64,000 bases of DNA from Demequina maris (GCF_000971155.1 NZ_BBLX01000003.1:124001-188000); one strand, 5' to 3'; counted from the stretch's first letter, positions 43,350 to 53,195 are shown. Notes: generated by a model from the letters alone, not told the origin. Program-made: numbers and translations.

Positions 43350-46012
43350 TCCCCGTCCTCTGGCTCGCGGTGTGCCGTGGTCGTGCCCACCGTAGCGCCA
43401 GAGTCACCCCTCAGGACAGCAAGCGTGGACGCGAGTTCGTCAGGTGTGACCAAAACGTCACGCGCCTTCGAACCCTGCGACGGTCCGACGATCTCCCTGG
43501 TCTCGAGCAGGTCCATGAGACGGCCGGCCTTCGCGAAGCCCATCTTGAGCTTGCGCTGCAGCATCGACGTGGAGCCCAGCTGCGTCGTGATGACGAGCTC
43601 CGCGGCGGCGAGCAGGTCGTCGAGGTCGTCGCCGATGTCGGCGTCGACCACGGCGCTCTGCTGCTGGACCACGACGTCGTCGCGGTACTCCGGGTCGGCC
43701 TGCTTCTTGGCGTGCTCGACGGCGGCGTGGATCTCGCTCTCGGACACCCACGAGCCCTGCACGCGCATCGGCTTCGACTCCCCCATCGGGAGGAACAGCG
43801 CGTCGCCCTGGCCGATCAGCTTCTCCGCGCCCGGCATGTCGAGCACGACGCGCGAGTCCGCCAGCGACGACGTCGCGAACGCGAGGCGGGACGGCACGTT
43901 CGCCTTGATCGTGCCCGTGATGATGTCGACGGACGGGCGCTGCGTCGCGAGCACGAGGTGGATGCCGGCGGCACGCGCGAGCTGCGTGATGCGCTGGATC
44001 GACTCGTCGACGTCCCGCGGCGCGACCATCATGAGGTCCGCGAGCTCGTCGACGATCACCAGCAGGTACGGGTACGTCTTGATGCGGCGCTCGGAGCCCG
44101 GCAGCGGCTTGACCTTGCCGGCGCGCACCGCCTTGTTGAAGTCGTCGATGTGCTTGAAGCCGAACAGCGCCAGGTCGTCGTAGCGCATGTCCATCTCCTT
44201 CACCACCCACTCGAGGGCCTGGGCGGCCTTCTTGGGGTCGGTGATGATGGGCGTGATGAGGTGCGGGATGCCCTCGTAGATCGTGAGCTCGACGCGCTTG
44301 GGGTCGACGAGCACCATGCGCACCTCGTTGGGGGTGGCGCGCATGAGGATCGACGTGATCATCGAGTTGACGAACGACGACTTTCCGGCGCCCGTGGCAC
44401 CCGCGACCAGGAGGTGCGGCATCTTCGCGAGGTTGGCCATGACGTAGCCGCCCTCGACGTCCTTGCCGATGCCGATCGCCATGGGGTGGTCGTTGCGGGT
44501 CGCCACCTGCGAGCGCAGCACGTCGCCCAGCGCGACGGTCTCGCGGTCCACGTTGGGGATCTCGATGCCGATCGCGGACTTGCCCGGGATCGGCGACAGG
44601 ATGCGCACGTCGGCGCTCGCCACCGCGTAGGCGATGTTCTTGCTCAGCTGCGTGATCTTCTCGACCTTCACGCCCGCGCCGAGCTCGACCTCGTAGCGCG
44701 TGACCGTCGGGCCGCGCGTGAAGCCGGTGACCTCCGCGTCGACGCCGAACTGCTCGAGCACGTCGCGCAGCGACGCGACCACCCGGTCGTTCGCCGCGGA
44801 GCGCTCCTTGTGCGGCGCGCCCTTGGCGAGGACGTCCAGCGAGGGCAGCAGGTACGGGTTGGAGTTCTCGAGCTCGCCCTGCTCCCCCTGCGGCACGACG
44901 TGCGTCGCCGGCGGCAGGTGCGGGTCGCCGGACTCGGCGCCCGGCACCTGGATGAGCTGCGTCGCCGCATCGTCGGGAGCGACGGCCGCGTCGGGCGCGG
45001 GGTCCCACGGCGGCACGTCCTCGGCCATCTCGTAGGGCGAGATCTGCTCGGTGACGGCGCGGCGGGACGCCTCGGGGTCGATGATCGCGTCGAACTCGCT
45101 GTGGTCGACGGTCGCTGCGTGGGCGAAGGCCTCGTCCGCCTCGTACGAGTCGAGCGCGTCCTCCGGCGGCGGGTCGCCGTGCAGCGCGCGCTCGAGGAGG
45201 CGCTTCGCGCGTCCGGGCCGCTTGTGCTTCGGCTCCTTGGGCTTGGGGTCGCCCGGGCGCTCAAGGGTGCGGTGCTCGGGCAGGTCCAGCGCGTCGTCGT
45301 CCTCGCGCGCGCCGTCGTGGCGCACCTTGTGCGACACCTCCGCGACCCAGGCGGCGGCCTCGCGCATCGAGATGCCGGCGATGATGAGCACCGACAGCAG
45401 CGAGAGCAGCACCAGCACGACGACCGCGAGCGGCGCGGTGACGAGCGCCGCGAGCGGCGTGCCGATGCCGAAGCCGAGGATGCCGCCGGCGTCCTGGAGG
45501 CCCTCGAGGCCGTCGGACGGGCTGGGGCGGCCGTGCGCGATGTGGATGATGCCGTCGACGGTGATCGCCAGCATGAGCGCGCCGAGCGTGATCCGGTGGT
45601 TGGTGTTCTCCTCCTGCGGCGCGCGCATGAGCCGCACGGCGATGATCATGAGCACCACGGGCAGGCCGTAGGCGAGGACGCCGAACAGCCCCGCGCCGAC
45701 GAAGTGGATCGCGGTTCCGGCCCAGCTGGGCAGCTGGAACCACTCGCGGGCGGCGATGAGGATCGCCATGATCACGAGCGTGATCGCCATGCCGTCGCGG
45801 CGCACCGCGGGCGGGACGTCGCGGGCGCCGTGGCCGATGCCGCGCACGCCGGAGCCGACCGCGTTGGCGGTGCCCCGGCCGACGGCGGCGATGCCGCGCA
45901 GCAGCGCCGGCGGACGGCGCGTGGCCTGGGAGGCGCGCGAGCTCGACGACGAGGTGCGCCGCGAGGACGGCTGCGCCTTCGTCGAGGGGCGGGACTGTCG
46001 CGTCTGTGCCAT
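43334..46012 (-). CDS. ftsK: DNA translocase FtsK
   Basis: An 892-residue translocase. A Ser/Arg-rich tail is followed by about four membrane segments (60-210) and an acidic linker. The motor domains have Walker A LLVAGATGAGKSSFVNSM near 540 and Walker B LLVIVDELADLMM. The C-terminal gamma winged helix (GRLMDLLETREIVGPSQGSKAR) reads polar DNA sequences. It pumps DNA during division and aligns dif sites. The start at 46012 lies in CCATGG; further upstream lies the terminator of rnj. Confidence 0.96.
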   Translation of the reverse strand: MAQTRQSRPSTKAQPSSRRTSSSSSRASQATRRPPALLRGIAAVGRGTANAVGSGVRGIGHGARDVPPAVRRDGMAITLVIMAILIAAREWFQLPSWAGTAIHFVGAGLFGVLAYGLPVVLMIIAVRLMRAPQEENTNHRITLGALMLAITVDGIIHIAHGRPSPSDGLEGLQDAGGILGFGIGTPLAALVTAPLAVVVLVLLSLLSVLIIAGISMREAAAWVAEVSHKVRHDGAREDDDALDLPEHRTLERPGDPKPKEPKHKRPGRAKRLLERALHGDPPPEDALDSYEADEAFAHAATVDHSEFDAIIDPEASRRAVTEQISPYEMAEDVPPWDPAPDAAVAPDDAATQLIQVPGAESGDPHLPPATHVVPQGEQGELENSNPYLLPSLDVLAKGAPHKERSAANDRVVASLRDVLEQFGVDAEVTGFTRGPTVTRYEVELGAGVKVEKITQLSKNIAYAVASADVRILSPIPGKSAIGIEIPNVDRETVALGDVLRSQVATRNDHPMAIGIGKDVEGGYVMANLAKMPHLLVAGATGAGKSSFVNSMITSILMRATPNEVRMVLVDPKRVELTIYEGIPHLITPIITDPKKAAQALEWVVKEMDMRYDDLALFGFKHIDDFNKAVRAGKVKPLPGSERRIKTYPYLLVIVDELADLMMVAPRDVDESIQRITQLARAAGIHLVLATQRPSVDIITGTIKANVPSRLAFATSSLADSRVVLDMPGAEKLIGQGDALFLPMGESKPMRVQGSWVSESEIHAAVEHAKKQADPEYRDDVVVQQQSAVVDADIGDDLDDLLAAAELVITTQLGSTSMLQRKLKMGFAKAGRLMDLLETREIVGPSQGSKARDVLVTPDELASTLAVLRGDSGATVGTTTAHREPEDGEWVES

Positions 46013-46068
46013 GGCACAGCACGGTAGCGGCCCGGGACGACCGCGCGGGGTTGCCACCCCGCCGGACC

Positions 46069-46100
46069 CCCGCATCGTCCCCCGGAAGGGACGATGCGGG
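46069..46100. terminator. GGACGATGCG inverted-repeat terminator after rnj
   Basis: CCCGCATCGTCCC and GGGACGATGCGGG are perfect 13-base arms around CCGGAA, starting 7 bases beyond the rnj stop on the minus strand and before the ftsK start. Confidence 0.88.
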
Positions 46101-46106
46101 CGTTCC

Positions 46107-47789
46107 CTACGCCTCGATGACGATGGGGACGATCATGGGCCGGCGGCGCAGCTTGGTGCCGACGTACCGGCCGAGGACGCGGCGCGCGACCTGCTGGAGC
46201 TGGTGCGTGTCCGTGGAGCCGCCGCGGGCGGCCTCCTCGATCGCCTTCTTGATGTCGGGCAGGATCGCGTCGAAGACGGAGTCGCCCTCCGCGAGGCCGC
46301 GGGCGTGCACCTCGGGGCCGTTGACGACGCGGCCGTTGCTCGAGTCGACGACGGCGAAGACGGACACGAAGCCCTCCTCCGCGAGGATGCGGCGGTCCTT
46401 GAGCTCGGTCTCGGTGATCTCGCCCACGGACGAGCCGTCGACGTAGACGTGGTGCACCTCGACCGCGCCGACGACGCGCGCGACGCCGTCCTTGAGGTCG
46501 ACCACGGTGCCGTTCTCCGCGAACATCACGTTGTCGTGCGGGATGCCGGTGCGGATGGCCAGGTGCCCGTTCGCGAGCAGGTGGCGCACCTCGCCGTGGA
46601 TCGGCATGACGTTCTTCGGGCGCAGGATGTTGTAGCAGTACAGGAGCTCGCCGGCGCTCGCGTGGCCCGACACGTGGACGCGCGCGCTGCCCTGGTGGAC
46701 GACGGTCGCGCCGAGGCGCATGAGGCCGTTGATGACGCGGAACACGGCGTTCTCGTTGCCCGGGATGAGGGACGAGGCGAGGATGACGAGGTCGCCCTCC
46801 CCCACCGTGACCTTGTGGTCGCCGCTGGCCATGCGGCTGAGCGCGGCCATGGGCTCGCCCTGCGAGCCGGTGGACATGTAGACGACCTGCTCGCCGGGCA
46901 TGGTGTCGGCCTTCTTCGGGTCGACGAGGATGCCGTCGGGCACGTTGAGGAAGCCCATGTCCGCCGCGATGCCCATGTTGCGCACCATCGACCGGCCCAC
47001 GAAGGCGACCTTGCGGCCGTGCGACTCGGCAGCGTCGATGACCTGCTGGACGCGGTGGACGTGGCTCGCGAACGACGCGACCACGATGCGCCCGGTGGCC
47101 TGCGCGAACAGGCGGTCGAGCACCGGGCCGATCTCGACCTCGGCGGTCGTGAAGCCCGGCACCTCGGCGTTGGTCGAGTCGACCTGGAACAGGTCGACGC
47201 CCTCCTCGCCCAAGCGGGCGAAGCCGCGCAGGTCCGTGATGCGGCCGTCGAGCGGCAGCTGGTCCATCTTGAAGTCGCCGGTGTTGAGCACGGTGCCGGC
47301 GGACGTGCGCACGAAGACCGCGAGCGCGTCCGGGATCGAGTGGTTGACCGCGAGGAACTCGAGGTCGAAGAGGCCGATCTTCTCGCGCTGGCCCTCCTTC
47401 ACCGCGAGGGTGACGGGCGTGATGCGGTGCTCGCGCAGCTTCGCCTCGACGAAGGCGAGCGTGAGCTGCGAGCCGAGGATCGGGATGTCGGGCCGCATCC
47501 GCAGGAGGTAGGGGACGGCGCCGATGTGGTCCTCGTGGCCGTGCGTGAGGACGATCGCCTCGATGTCGTCGAGGCGGTCCTCGATGTAGCCGAAGTCCGG
47601 GAGGATCAGGTCGACGCCGGGCTGGTGGTCCTCGGGGAAGAGGACGCCGCAGTCGATGACGAGCAGACGGCCGTCCAGCTCGAGCACGTGCATGTTGCGG
47701 CCCACCTCGCCGAGTCCGCCGAGCGGGACGAGGCGGAGCGTGCCGGGTTCGAGGGCGGGCGGCGGCAGGAGGTCGGGGTTGAAGCTCAT
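46107..47789 (-). CDS. rnj: Ribonuclease J
   Basis: A 560-residue metallo-beta-lactamase/beta-CASP ribonuclease with 5' exonuclease and endonuclease activity. It has the HGHEDHIGAVPYL zinc motif near 81, NHSIPDALAVF, and beta-CASP and C-terminal motifs such as FASHVHRVQQVID, YMSTGSQGEPMAAL, HVSGHAS and PIHGEVRHL. It starts MSFNPDLLPPP and follows dapA by 10 bases, a standard actinobacterial pair. Confidence 0.97.
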   Translation of the reverse strand: MSFNPDLLPPPALEPGTLRLVPLGGLGEVGRNMHVLELDGRLLVIDCGVLFPEDHQPGVDLILPDFGYIEDRLDDIEAIVLTHGHEDHIGAVPYLLRMRPDIPILGSQLTLAFVEAKLREHRITPVTLAVKEGQREKIGLFDLEFLAVNHSIPDALAVFVRTSAGTVLNTGDFKMDQLPLDGRITDLRGFARLGEEGVDLFQVDSTNAEVPGFTTAEVEIGPVLDRLFAQATGRIVVASFASHVHRVQQVIDAAESHGRKVAFVGRSMVRNMGIAADMGFLNVPDGILVDPKKADTMPGEQVVYMSTGSQGEPMAALSRMASGDHKVTVGEGDLVILASSLIPGNENAVFRVINGLMRLGATVVHQGSARVHVSGHASAGELLYCYNILRPKNVMPIHGEVRHLLANGHLAIRTGIPHDNVMFAENGTVVDLKDGVARVVGAVEVHHVYVDGSSVGEITETELKDRRILAEEGFVSVFAVVDSSNGRVVNGPEVHARGLAEGDSVFDAILPDIKKAIEEAARGGSTDTHQLQQVARRVLGRYVGTKLRRRPMIVPIVIEA

Positions 47790-47799
47790 TCTTCTCTTC

Positions 47800-48693
47800 T
47801 CAGGGATGGAGGCCGGCGGCTTCGAAGCGCGCGATCAGCGCGTCGTGCTCGGCCGGCGTGTGGGGAAGCAGCGGCAGCCGCATCGCGCGGCTCGGGATGA
47901 CGCCGAGCCAGTGCATCGCGGACTTCGCGTTGGTGGCGCCCGGGCCGCCGAAGACGGCCGCGTGTACCGGGAGGAGGGACTCGTGGAGGCGCTCGGCCTC
48001 GGCGGCGTCGCCCGCGTCGTGCGCCGCGATCATCGCGGCGATCTCGCGGCCGACCACGTGGGACGACACGGACACGACGCCCACGGCGCCGGCCCGGAGG
48101 AACTCGAGGGTGAGCGGGTCGTCGCCGGAGTACCAGGCGAGACCGGTGCGCTCGATGCGGGCCTTCGCGGCCTCGACGCCGCCCGTGGCGTCCTTGACGG
48201 CGACCACGCGCGGGTGCGCCGCGAGCTCGTCGTAGGACTCGTCCGAGATCGCGAGCGCGGTGCGGCCCGGGATGTCGTACAGCATGGCGGGCAGGCCCGT
48301 CGCGCCCAGGATCGCGCGAAAGTGCGCGACGACGCCCGGCTGCGAGGGCTTGGAGTAGTACGGCGTGAGCGCGAGGATGCCGTCGGCGCCCGCCTCCTCG
48401 CCCTGCTCCGCCATGCGCACCGCGTGCGCGGTGTCGTTCGAGCCGGCGCCCGTGAGGATCGTGACGTCCGGGCCGACTGCCTCGCGGACCGCGGCGAGCA
48501 GGTCGACCTTCTCGGGGGCGTGCGTGGTCGGCGCCTCACCGGTGGTGCCCGACAGGACGAGACCGTCCGACCCGTGCGCGACGAGGTATCGGGCCAGGTC
48601 CTGGGCGGACTCGAGGTCGAGGGCGCCTCCCTCGTGCATCGGCGTGACCATCGCGGTCAGGACCGTTCCGAACGGTCGCGAGGAGGAAGTCAT
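47800..48693 (-). CDS. dapA: 4-hydroxy-tetrahydrodipicolinate synthase
   Basis: A 297-residue TIM-barrel aldolase condensing pyruvate with aspartate semialdehyde, the first committed lysine/DAP step. The phosphate loop motif is VLSGTTGEAPTTH, Tyr is in LALTPYYSKPSQPG, and the Schiff-base Lys is in VVAVKDATGG near 163. The ATG at 48693 follows AGGAGGAAGTC-type sequence on the opposite sense only weakly; the family start MTSSSRPFGTVLTAMVTP fits. It is translated just before rnj. Confidence 0.96.
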   Translation of the reverse strand: MTSSSRPFGTVLTAMVTPMHEGGALDLESAQDLARYLVAHGSDGLVLSGTTGEAPTTHAPEKVDLLAAVREAVGPDVTILTGAGSNDTAHAVRMAEQGEEAGADGILALTPYYSKPSQPGVVAHFRAILGATGLPAMLYDIPGRTALAISDESYDELAAHPRVVAVKDATGGVEAAKARIERTGLAWYSGDDPLTLEFLRAGAVGVVSVSSHVVGREIAAMIAAHDAGDAAEAERLHESLLPVHAAVFGGPGATNAKSAMHWLGVIPSRAMRLPLLPHTPAEHDALIARFEAAGLHP

Positions 48694-48748
48694 GGCACTC
48701 AACCTACCGCGCGACGGCACCCCGGCGGGCTCGGTCGGGCCCCGGCGA

Positions 48749-48780
48749 GGGGACGATGCGGCACTGAAGCGCATCGTCCC
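48749..48780. terminator. GGACGATGCG inverted-repeat terminator after the alkylsulfatase
   Basis: GGGACGATGCG (48750-48760) and CGCATCGTCCC (48770-48780) are perfect 11-base arms, 6 bases after the alkylsulfatase stop on the minus strand and 56 before dapA. Confidence 0.87.
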
Positions 48781-48786
48781 GCGCGC

Positions 48787-50658
48787 CTACGGCACGACGA
48801 TCTCGAAGCCCGGGTCGCCCGGGTCGAGGACGCCGAGGAGCGTCTCGAGCACCGCCGCGTCGCCCGCGACCTCGACGCCCGGGGCGTCGCGGTTCCCCGC
48901 GAGCATGGCGAGCAGCCGCGGCTTCGCGAGGCTGACGGTCGCCTGTGCGTCGCCCGAGGGCGGCTGCTCCACCGCCACGAGCACCCCGTGGCTCAAGGTC
49001 ACGCGGAACGCGCGGTCGAGGTCGGTCAGCACGACGTCGAGCCTCAGGTCGAGGTCCCAGGCCCGCGGCCCGTCGACGGTGATGGCGATCGCGTCGAAGA
49101 TCTGCTCGGGGCTGAGCTGGGCCACGAGGTCGGGCGCGGCCGTCGCGACCGGGGTGCCGAAGGTGCCCTCGCGCAGCTCGGTCGCGCCGGACAGGTAGAA
49201 GTTGCGCCACGTGCCGTTCTCCGCGCCGTAGCCGAGCTGCTCGAGCGTGTCCGCGTAGAGCGCGCGGGCGCCCTCATGCCCCGGGGAGTCGAAGACCGCG
49301 TGGTCGAGCAGGGTGGCCGCCCACCGCAGGTCGCCGTCGTCGTACGCGGTGCGCGCGAGCTCCACGACGCGGTCCACGCCGCCCATCGCCGCGACGTAGC
49401 GCTCCGCGAGGGCCTGCGGCGGGTGCGGCCACAACCGCGCCGGGTTGCCGTCGAACCAGCCCAGGTAGCGCTGGTAGATCGCCTTCACGTTGTGCGACAC
49501 GGAGCCGTAGTAGCCGTGCGTGCCCCACACCTTCTCGAGGGCGGGCGGCATCGCGAAGTCCTCCGCGATCTCGGCGCCCGTCATGCCCTTGTTGAGCATC
49601 CGCAGGGTCTGGTCGTGGAGGTACTTGTAGAGGTCGCGCTGGATCCCGATGTACTCCACGAGCCGCTCGCGTCCCCACGTGGGCCAGTGGTGCGACGCGA
49701 ACATCACGTCGGCGCGGTCGCCGAAGCGCTGGATCGCCTCCGTGAGGTAGTGCGCCCAGATGTTCGGGTCCCGCACGAGCGCGCCGCGCAGCGTGAGCAG
49801 GTTGTGGAGGTTGTGCGTGACGTTCTCCGCCATGCAGAGCGCGGCGTAGCGCGGCACGAGGAAGTGCAGCTCCGCGGGCGCCTCGGTCCCGGGGGCCATC
49901 TGGAACTCGAGCTCGACGCCGTCGACGGTCACCGTCTCCCCCGTCGTCGTCACCTCGTGCGTGGGCACGACGATCCCCGGGTGGCCGGTCGACGTGGTCT
50001 GGCCGAGACCGGCGCCCACCTGGCCCTGCGGACCGCGCGCGAGCGCGGCGCCGTACATGTACCCGGCGCGGCGCGCCATCGCGGTGCCGGCGTAGACGTT
50101 CTCCGCGACCGCGTGCCCGACGAGGCCCGCGGGCGCGAGGATCGGCAGCCCGCGCGCGGCGGCCTCCTCCTTGGACACGACGCCGAGCGCGCCGCCGAAG
50201 TGGTCGAGATGCGAGTGGGTGTAGATCATCCCGGTGACCGGCCGGTCGCCGCGGTGCTCGCGGTACAGCGCGAGCGCGGCCGCCGCCGTCTCCTTGCTGA
50301 TCAGCGGGTCGACCACGATGACGCCGGTGTCGCCCTCGATGAAGGACATCACCGACAGGTCGAGGCCGCGCACCTGGTAGATGCCCTCGACCACCTCGTA
50401 CAGGCCGTGCTTGGCGGCGAGCGTGGACTGGCGCCACAGGCTCGGATGCACGGAGGTGGGGGCGTCGCCGGCGAGGAAGCCGTAGCCCGCGGCGTCCCAG
50501 ACGATGCGGCCGTCCTCGTCGACGATGCGCGGGTCGGCGAGCGTGCCGAGGAAGCCGCGGTCGGCGTCGGCGAAGTCCTGCGTGTCCCCGAAGGGCAGCT
50601 CGACGAGGTGTCGCGCATGCGCCGCCTCGATGGCAGGGATGGGGTCGTTCTGGCGCAT
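48787..50658 (-). CDS. SdsA-type alkylsulfatase / metallo-beta-lactamase hydrolase
   Basis: A 623-residue class III alkylsulfatase-like enzyme. The N-terminal metallo-beta-lactamase domain has YTHSHLDHFGGALGV near 146. The metal and substrate region AENVTHNLHNLLTLRG, the dimerisation domain with FASHHWPTWG and HGYYGSVSHNVKAIYQRYLGWFDGNP, and a C-terminal SCP2-like domain (about 500-623) follow. SdsA1/BDS1 hydrolyse primary alkyl sulfates such as SDS. There is no clear signal peptide. The open frame continues far upstream only as the shadow of the divergent permease gene; the start MRQNDPIPA is chosen by homology and by the promoter gap. Confidence 0.9.
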   Translation of the reverse strand: MRQNDPIPAIEAAHARHLVELPFGDTQDFADADRGFLGTLADPRIVDEDGRIVWDAAGYGFLAGDAPTSVHPSLWRQSTLAAKHGLYEVVEGIYQVRGLDLSVMSFIEGDTGVIVVDPLISKETAAAALALYREHRGDRPVTGMIYTHSHLDHFGGALGVVSKEEAAARGLPILAPAGLVGHAVAENVYAGTAMARRAGYMYGAALARGPQGQVGAGLGQTTSTGHPGIVVPTHEVTTTGETVTVDGVELEFQMAPGTEAPAELHFLVPRYAALCMAENVTHNLHNLLTLRGALVRDPNIWAHYLTEAIQRFGDRADVMFASHHWPTWGRERLVEYIGIQRDLYKYLHDQTLRMLNKGMTGAEIAEDFAMPPALEKVWGTHGYYGSVSHNVKAIYQRYLGWFDGNPARLWPHPPQALAERYVAAMGGVDRVVELARTAYDDGDLRWAATLLDHAVFDSPGHEGARALYADTLEQLGYGAENGTWRNFYLSGATELREGTFGTPVATAAPDLVAQLSPEQIFDAIAITVDGPRAWDLDLRLDVVLTDLDRAFRVTLSHGVLVAVEQPPSGDAQATVSLAKPRLLAMLAGNRDAPGVEVAGDAAVLETLLGVLDPGDPGFEIVVP

Positions 50659-50772
50659 GGCAGCCTCCGGCGTCGAGGGGGACCCGACACCAGCCTGGTC
50701 CCGCGGCCCACCGCTCGCAACCGGTGGCGACGACGTCGCGCGCCCTCCCGCCCGCGCGGCTAGCGTGGGGTC

Positions 50773-52470
50773 ATGGCCAGTGGGCGGCCCCGTGCCGCGC
50801 ACACGAAGCGATCCTTCACCCGGCCGAGGTGGAGCGACGTGTCCTCGGGCTTCGTGACGGGCCTGTTCTCGATCCCCGAGGGCATGGCCTACGCGAGCAT
50901 CGGCGGCTTCGCCGCGCCCCTGGGACTCTGGTCGGGCGTGGTGCCCACGATCGTCGGCTCGATGCTCGCGCGCACCGTCCTCATGGTGACGACCCTGACG
51001 AGCGCGATCGCGCTGTCCTCCCAGAGCGTCATGGCCGCCGCAGGGCTGGATCCCGGTGACATCGGCGCCGTCGCGACGCTCGCGGTCCTCGTCGGGCTGA
51101 TCATGCTGGGGATGGGCCTGCTGCGGATGGGCTCGGTGATGGCCTTCGTCTCGACCGCGGTGATGACCGGCTTCACCACGGGCATCGCGGTGCAGATCCT
51201 CGCGGGTGTGGTCAACGACGCGACGGGCTACTCGCCCGCCTCCTCGAACACCGTCGGCAAGCTGGTCGAGGCCGTCGCCCACGTGGGCGACTGGGACGTG
51301 CCGACCGTCGCGGTCGCGGGAGCCACGGTCGGCGTCTGGTTCGCCGCGCGGCAGGTGAGGCGGCTGCGGGCGCTCGCGACGCTGGTCGCGCTGATCGTCG
51401 CCAGCGTCGCGGCCTTCCTGGTCGCGGGCGACATCGAGACGGTCGCGGACATCGCCGCGGTGCCCCGCTCCCTCCCCCCGTTCACGCTGCCCGACCTGTC
51501 GGCCTTCCCGGCGCTGGTCACCGGCGCGCTCGCGGTCGCGCTGGTCGCGCTCGCGCAGGCGGCCGGCATCAGCGCCGCGGTCGCGAACCCCGACGGGTCC
51601 AGGTCCGATGCGTCGAAGGACTTCGCCGCGCAGGGCGCGGCGAACCTCGCAGGCGGGTTCTTCGGCGCGCTTCCGACGGGCGGGTCGCTGTCGCGCACCG
51701 GCGTCGCGACCAGCGCGGGCGCGCGGACCCGCTGGTCGGGCATCTTCGCGGGCCTGTCGCTCGGGCTCATCGTGCTGCTGGTGGGTCCCGTCGCGGGCGA
51801 GATCCCGATGGCGGTGATCGGCGGGCTCATGCTCATCATCGGCGCGGAGATCGTCGAGGGCCGCCTCGCCGACATCCGCCTCGTGGCACGCACCTCGACC
51901 GCGTCCCTCGCGGCCATGGTCGCCACGTTCGTCGCGACCACCGCCCTGCCGCTGCAGCAGGCGATCTTCATCGGCGCCGCGTTGTCGATCGTGCTCACCG
52001 CGGTCCAGAACAGCCGCGCGGGCGAGCTGGTCGAGCTGGTGCGCGAGGGCGACCGCTGGCACGTGGACGATGCGCCCGCGACGCTGCCGTCGCACCGCAC
52101 CACGGTGCTGCACTACTCGGGGCACGGCTTCTTCGCCGAGATCGGGCGGCTCGACGAGGAGTGGCCGGAGACGGCGGGCGTGAGCGACGCGGCGCTCGTG
52201 GTGTCCGCGCGCGGATCGTTCGGGGTGCCGTCCGCGACGTTCCTCAAGATGCTGGGGCGACGGGCGAACGAGATGAGCGAGGACGGCGTGGCGCTCGTCA
52301 TCTGCGGGGTGCCGCCACGCCTGCGCGATCTCCTGGAACGCACCGGCGCGCTCACGACGCTGGGTCCGGACAACGTCATCGCCGCGACCGGCACGCTGAT
52401 GGAGTCCGTCGAACGCGGGTTCGCCCGCGCCGAGGAGCTGCGCGCGGGGATGCGCGCACGAGAGGAGTGA
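50773..52470 (+). CDS. SulP-family anion permease with STAS domain
   Basis: A 565-residue transporter with about 12 hydrophobic segments. The SulP signature region is GLFSIPEGMAYASIGGFAAPLGLWSGVVP near 30-58, then the NLAGGFFGALPTGGSLSRTGV motif. A C-terminal STAS-like domain spans about 440-550. Substrates in the family include sulfate, bicarbonate and dicarboxylates. Divergence from an alkylsulfatase suggests sulfate or a sulfated compound, as inference. It overlaps nothing but is followed 1 base later by the GAP gene. Confidence 0.92.
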   Translation: MASGRPRAAHTKRSFTRPRWSDVSSGFVTGLFSIPEGMAYASIGGFAAPLGLWSGVVPTIVGSMLARTVLMVTTLTSAIALSSQSVMAAAGLDPGDIGAVATLAVLVGLIMLGMGLLRMGSVMAFVSTAVMTGFTTGIAVQILAGVVNDATGYSPASSNTVGKLVEAVAHVGDWDVPTVAVAGATVGVWFAARQVRRLRALATLVALIVASVAAFLVAGDIETVADIAAVPRSLPPFTLPDLSAFPALVTGALAVALVALAQAAGISAAVANPDGSRSDASKDFAAQGAANLAGGFFGALPTGGSLSRTGVATSAGARTRWSGIFAGLSLGLIVLLVGPVAGEIPMAVIGGLMLIIGAEIVEGRLADIRLVARTSTASLAAMVATFVATTALPLQQAIFIGAALSIVLTAVQNSRAGELVELVREGDRWHVDDAPATLPSHRTTVLHYSGHGFFAEIGRLDEEWPETAGVSDAALVVSARGSFGVPSATFLKMLGRRANEMSEDGVALVICGVPPRLRDLLERTGALTTLGPDNVIAATGTLMESVERGFARAEELRAGMRAREE

Positions 52471-52471
52471 C

Positions 52472-53140
52472 ATGGGTGCCGTCATCGGCGAGGTGCTGCC
52501 CCTCGCGCTGGGCGTCGCGATCAGCCCGATCCCGATCATCGCCGCGATCCTCATGCTGCTGTCCCCGCGGGCGCGGGTGACGGGCGTCGGGTTCCTGCTG
52601 GGGTGGGTGCTGGGGATCCTGGTCGCAAGCTCCATCTTCACGCTGCTCTCGGCGTCACTCACGGGTGGCGACGGGGGCCCACAGCCGGTGGTGGGCGTGA
52701 TCCAGCTGGTGCTGGGTGCCCTGCTGCTCCTCACGGCGGTCCGCAGCTGGCGGGGCCGGCCGCGCGACGGTGAGGAGCCCGCGATGCCCGCGTGGATGGG
52801 GGCGATCGACAAGATGTCCCTGCCCATGGCGCTCGGCTTCGGCTTCCTCATGTCCGCGGTCAACCCCAAGAACCTCCTGCTGGCCGCGAGCGCGGGACTT
52901 GCGATCGGCTCGGCCACCTCGGACGCCGGGTCCGCGGCGATCGCGATCGCGGTCTTCACCGTGCTGGCGGCGTCGACGGTCGCGGTCCCCGTGATCGGCT
53001 ACCTCGTCGCGGCCGACCGCCTGCGGGGTCCGCTCGACTCCCTCCGCGGCTGGCTGGCGTCGAACAACGCGGTCATCATGGCGGTGCTGCTGCTCGTCAT
53101 CGGCGTCTCGCTTGTCGGCAAGGCGCTCGGCCAGTTCTGA
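52472..53140 (+). CDS. GAP-family (Sap) membrane protein
   Basis: A 222-residue protein with six hydrophobic segments and the family pattern [23 protein letters not shown] at the start plus [21 protein letters not shown] in the middle, typical of GAP/Sap (sulfolipid-addressing-like) proteins related to the LysE superfamily. The function is unknown in most actinobacteria; some are involved in exporting glycolipids. The ATG comes 1 base after the SulP stop. Confidence 0.88.
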   Translation: MGAVIGEVLPLALGVAISPIPIIAAILMLLSPRARVTGVGFLLGWVLGILVASSIFTLLSASLTGGDGGPQPVVGVIQLVLGALLLLTAVRSWRGRPRDGEEPAMPAWMGAIDKMSLPMALGFGFLMSAVNPKNLLLAASAGLAIGSATSDAGSAAIAIAVFTVLAASTVAVPVIGYLVAADRLRGPLDSLRGWLASNNAVIMAVLLLVIGVSLVGKALGQF

Positions 53141-53195
53141 TGGGGACCGCGGTGGCGCCGCCGCGTCGTCCGACCCCGCGCGTACGCTGGTCCCC

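Noticed and set aside
47085-47093. CACGATGCG in rnj (and a similar site near 39367) as motif copies
   Set aside because: One mismatch in the conserved GACG core; such near matches are expected by chance.
50659-52959. Open frame continuing upstream of the alkylsulfatase for ~770 codons on the minus strand
   Set aside because: It is the antisense shadow of the SulP and GAP genes, has no family sequence, and the sulfatase family start lies at 50658.
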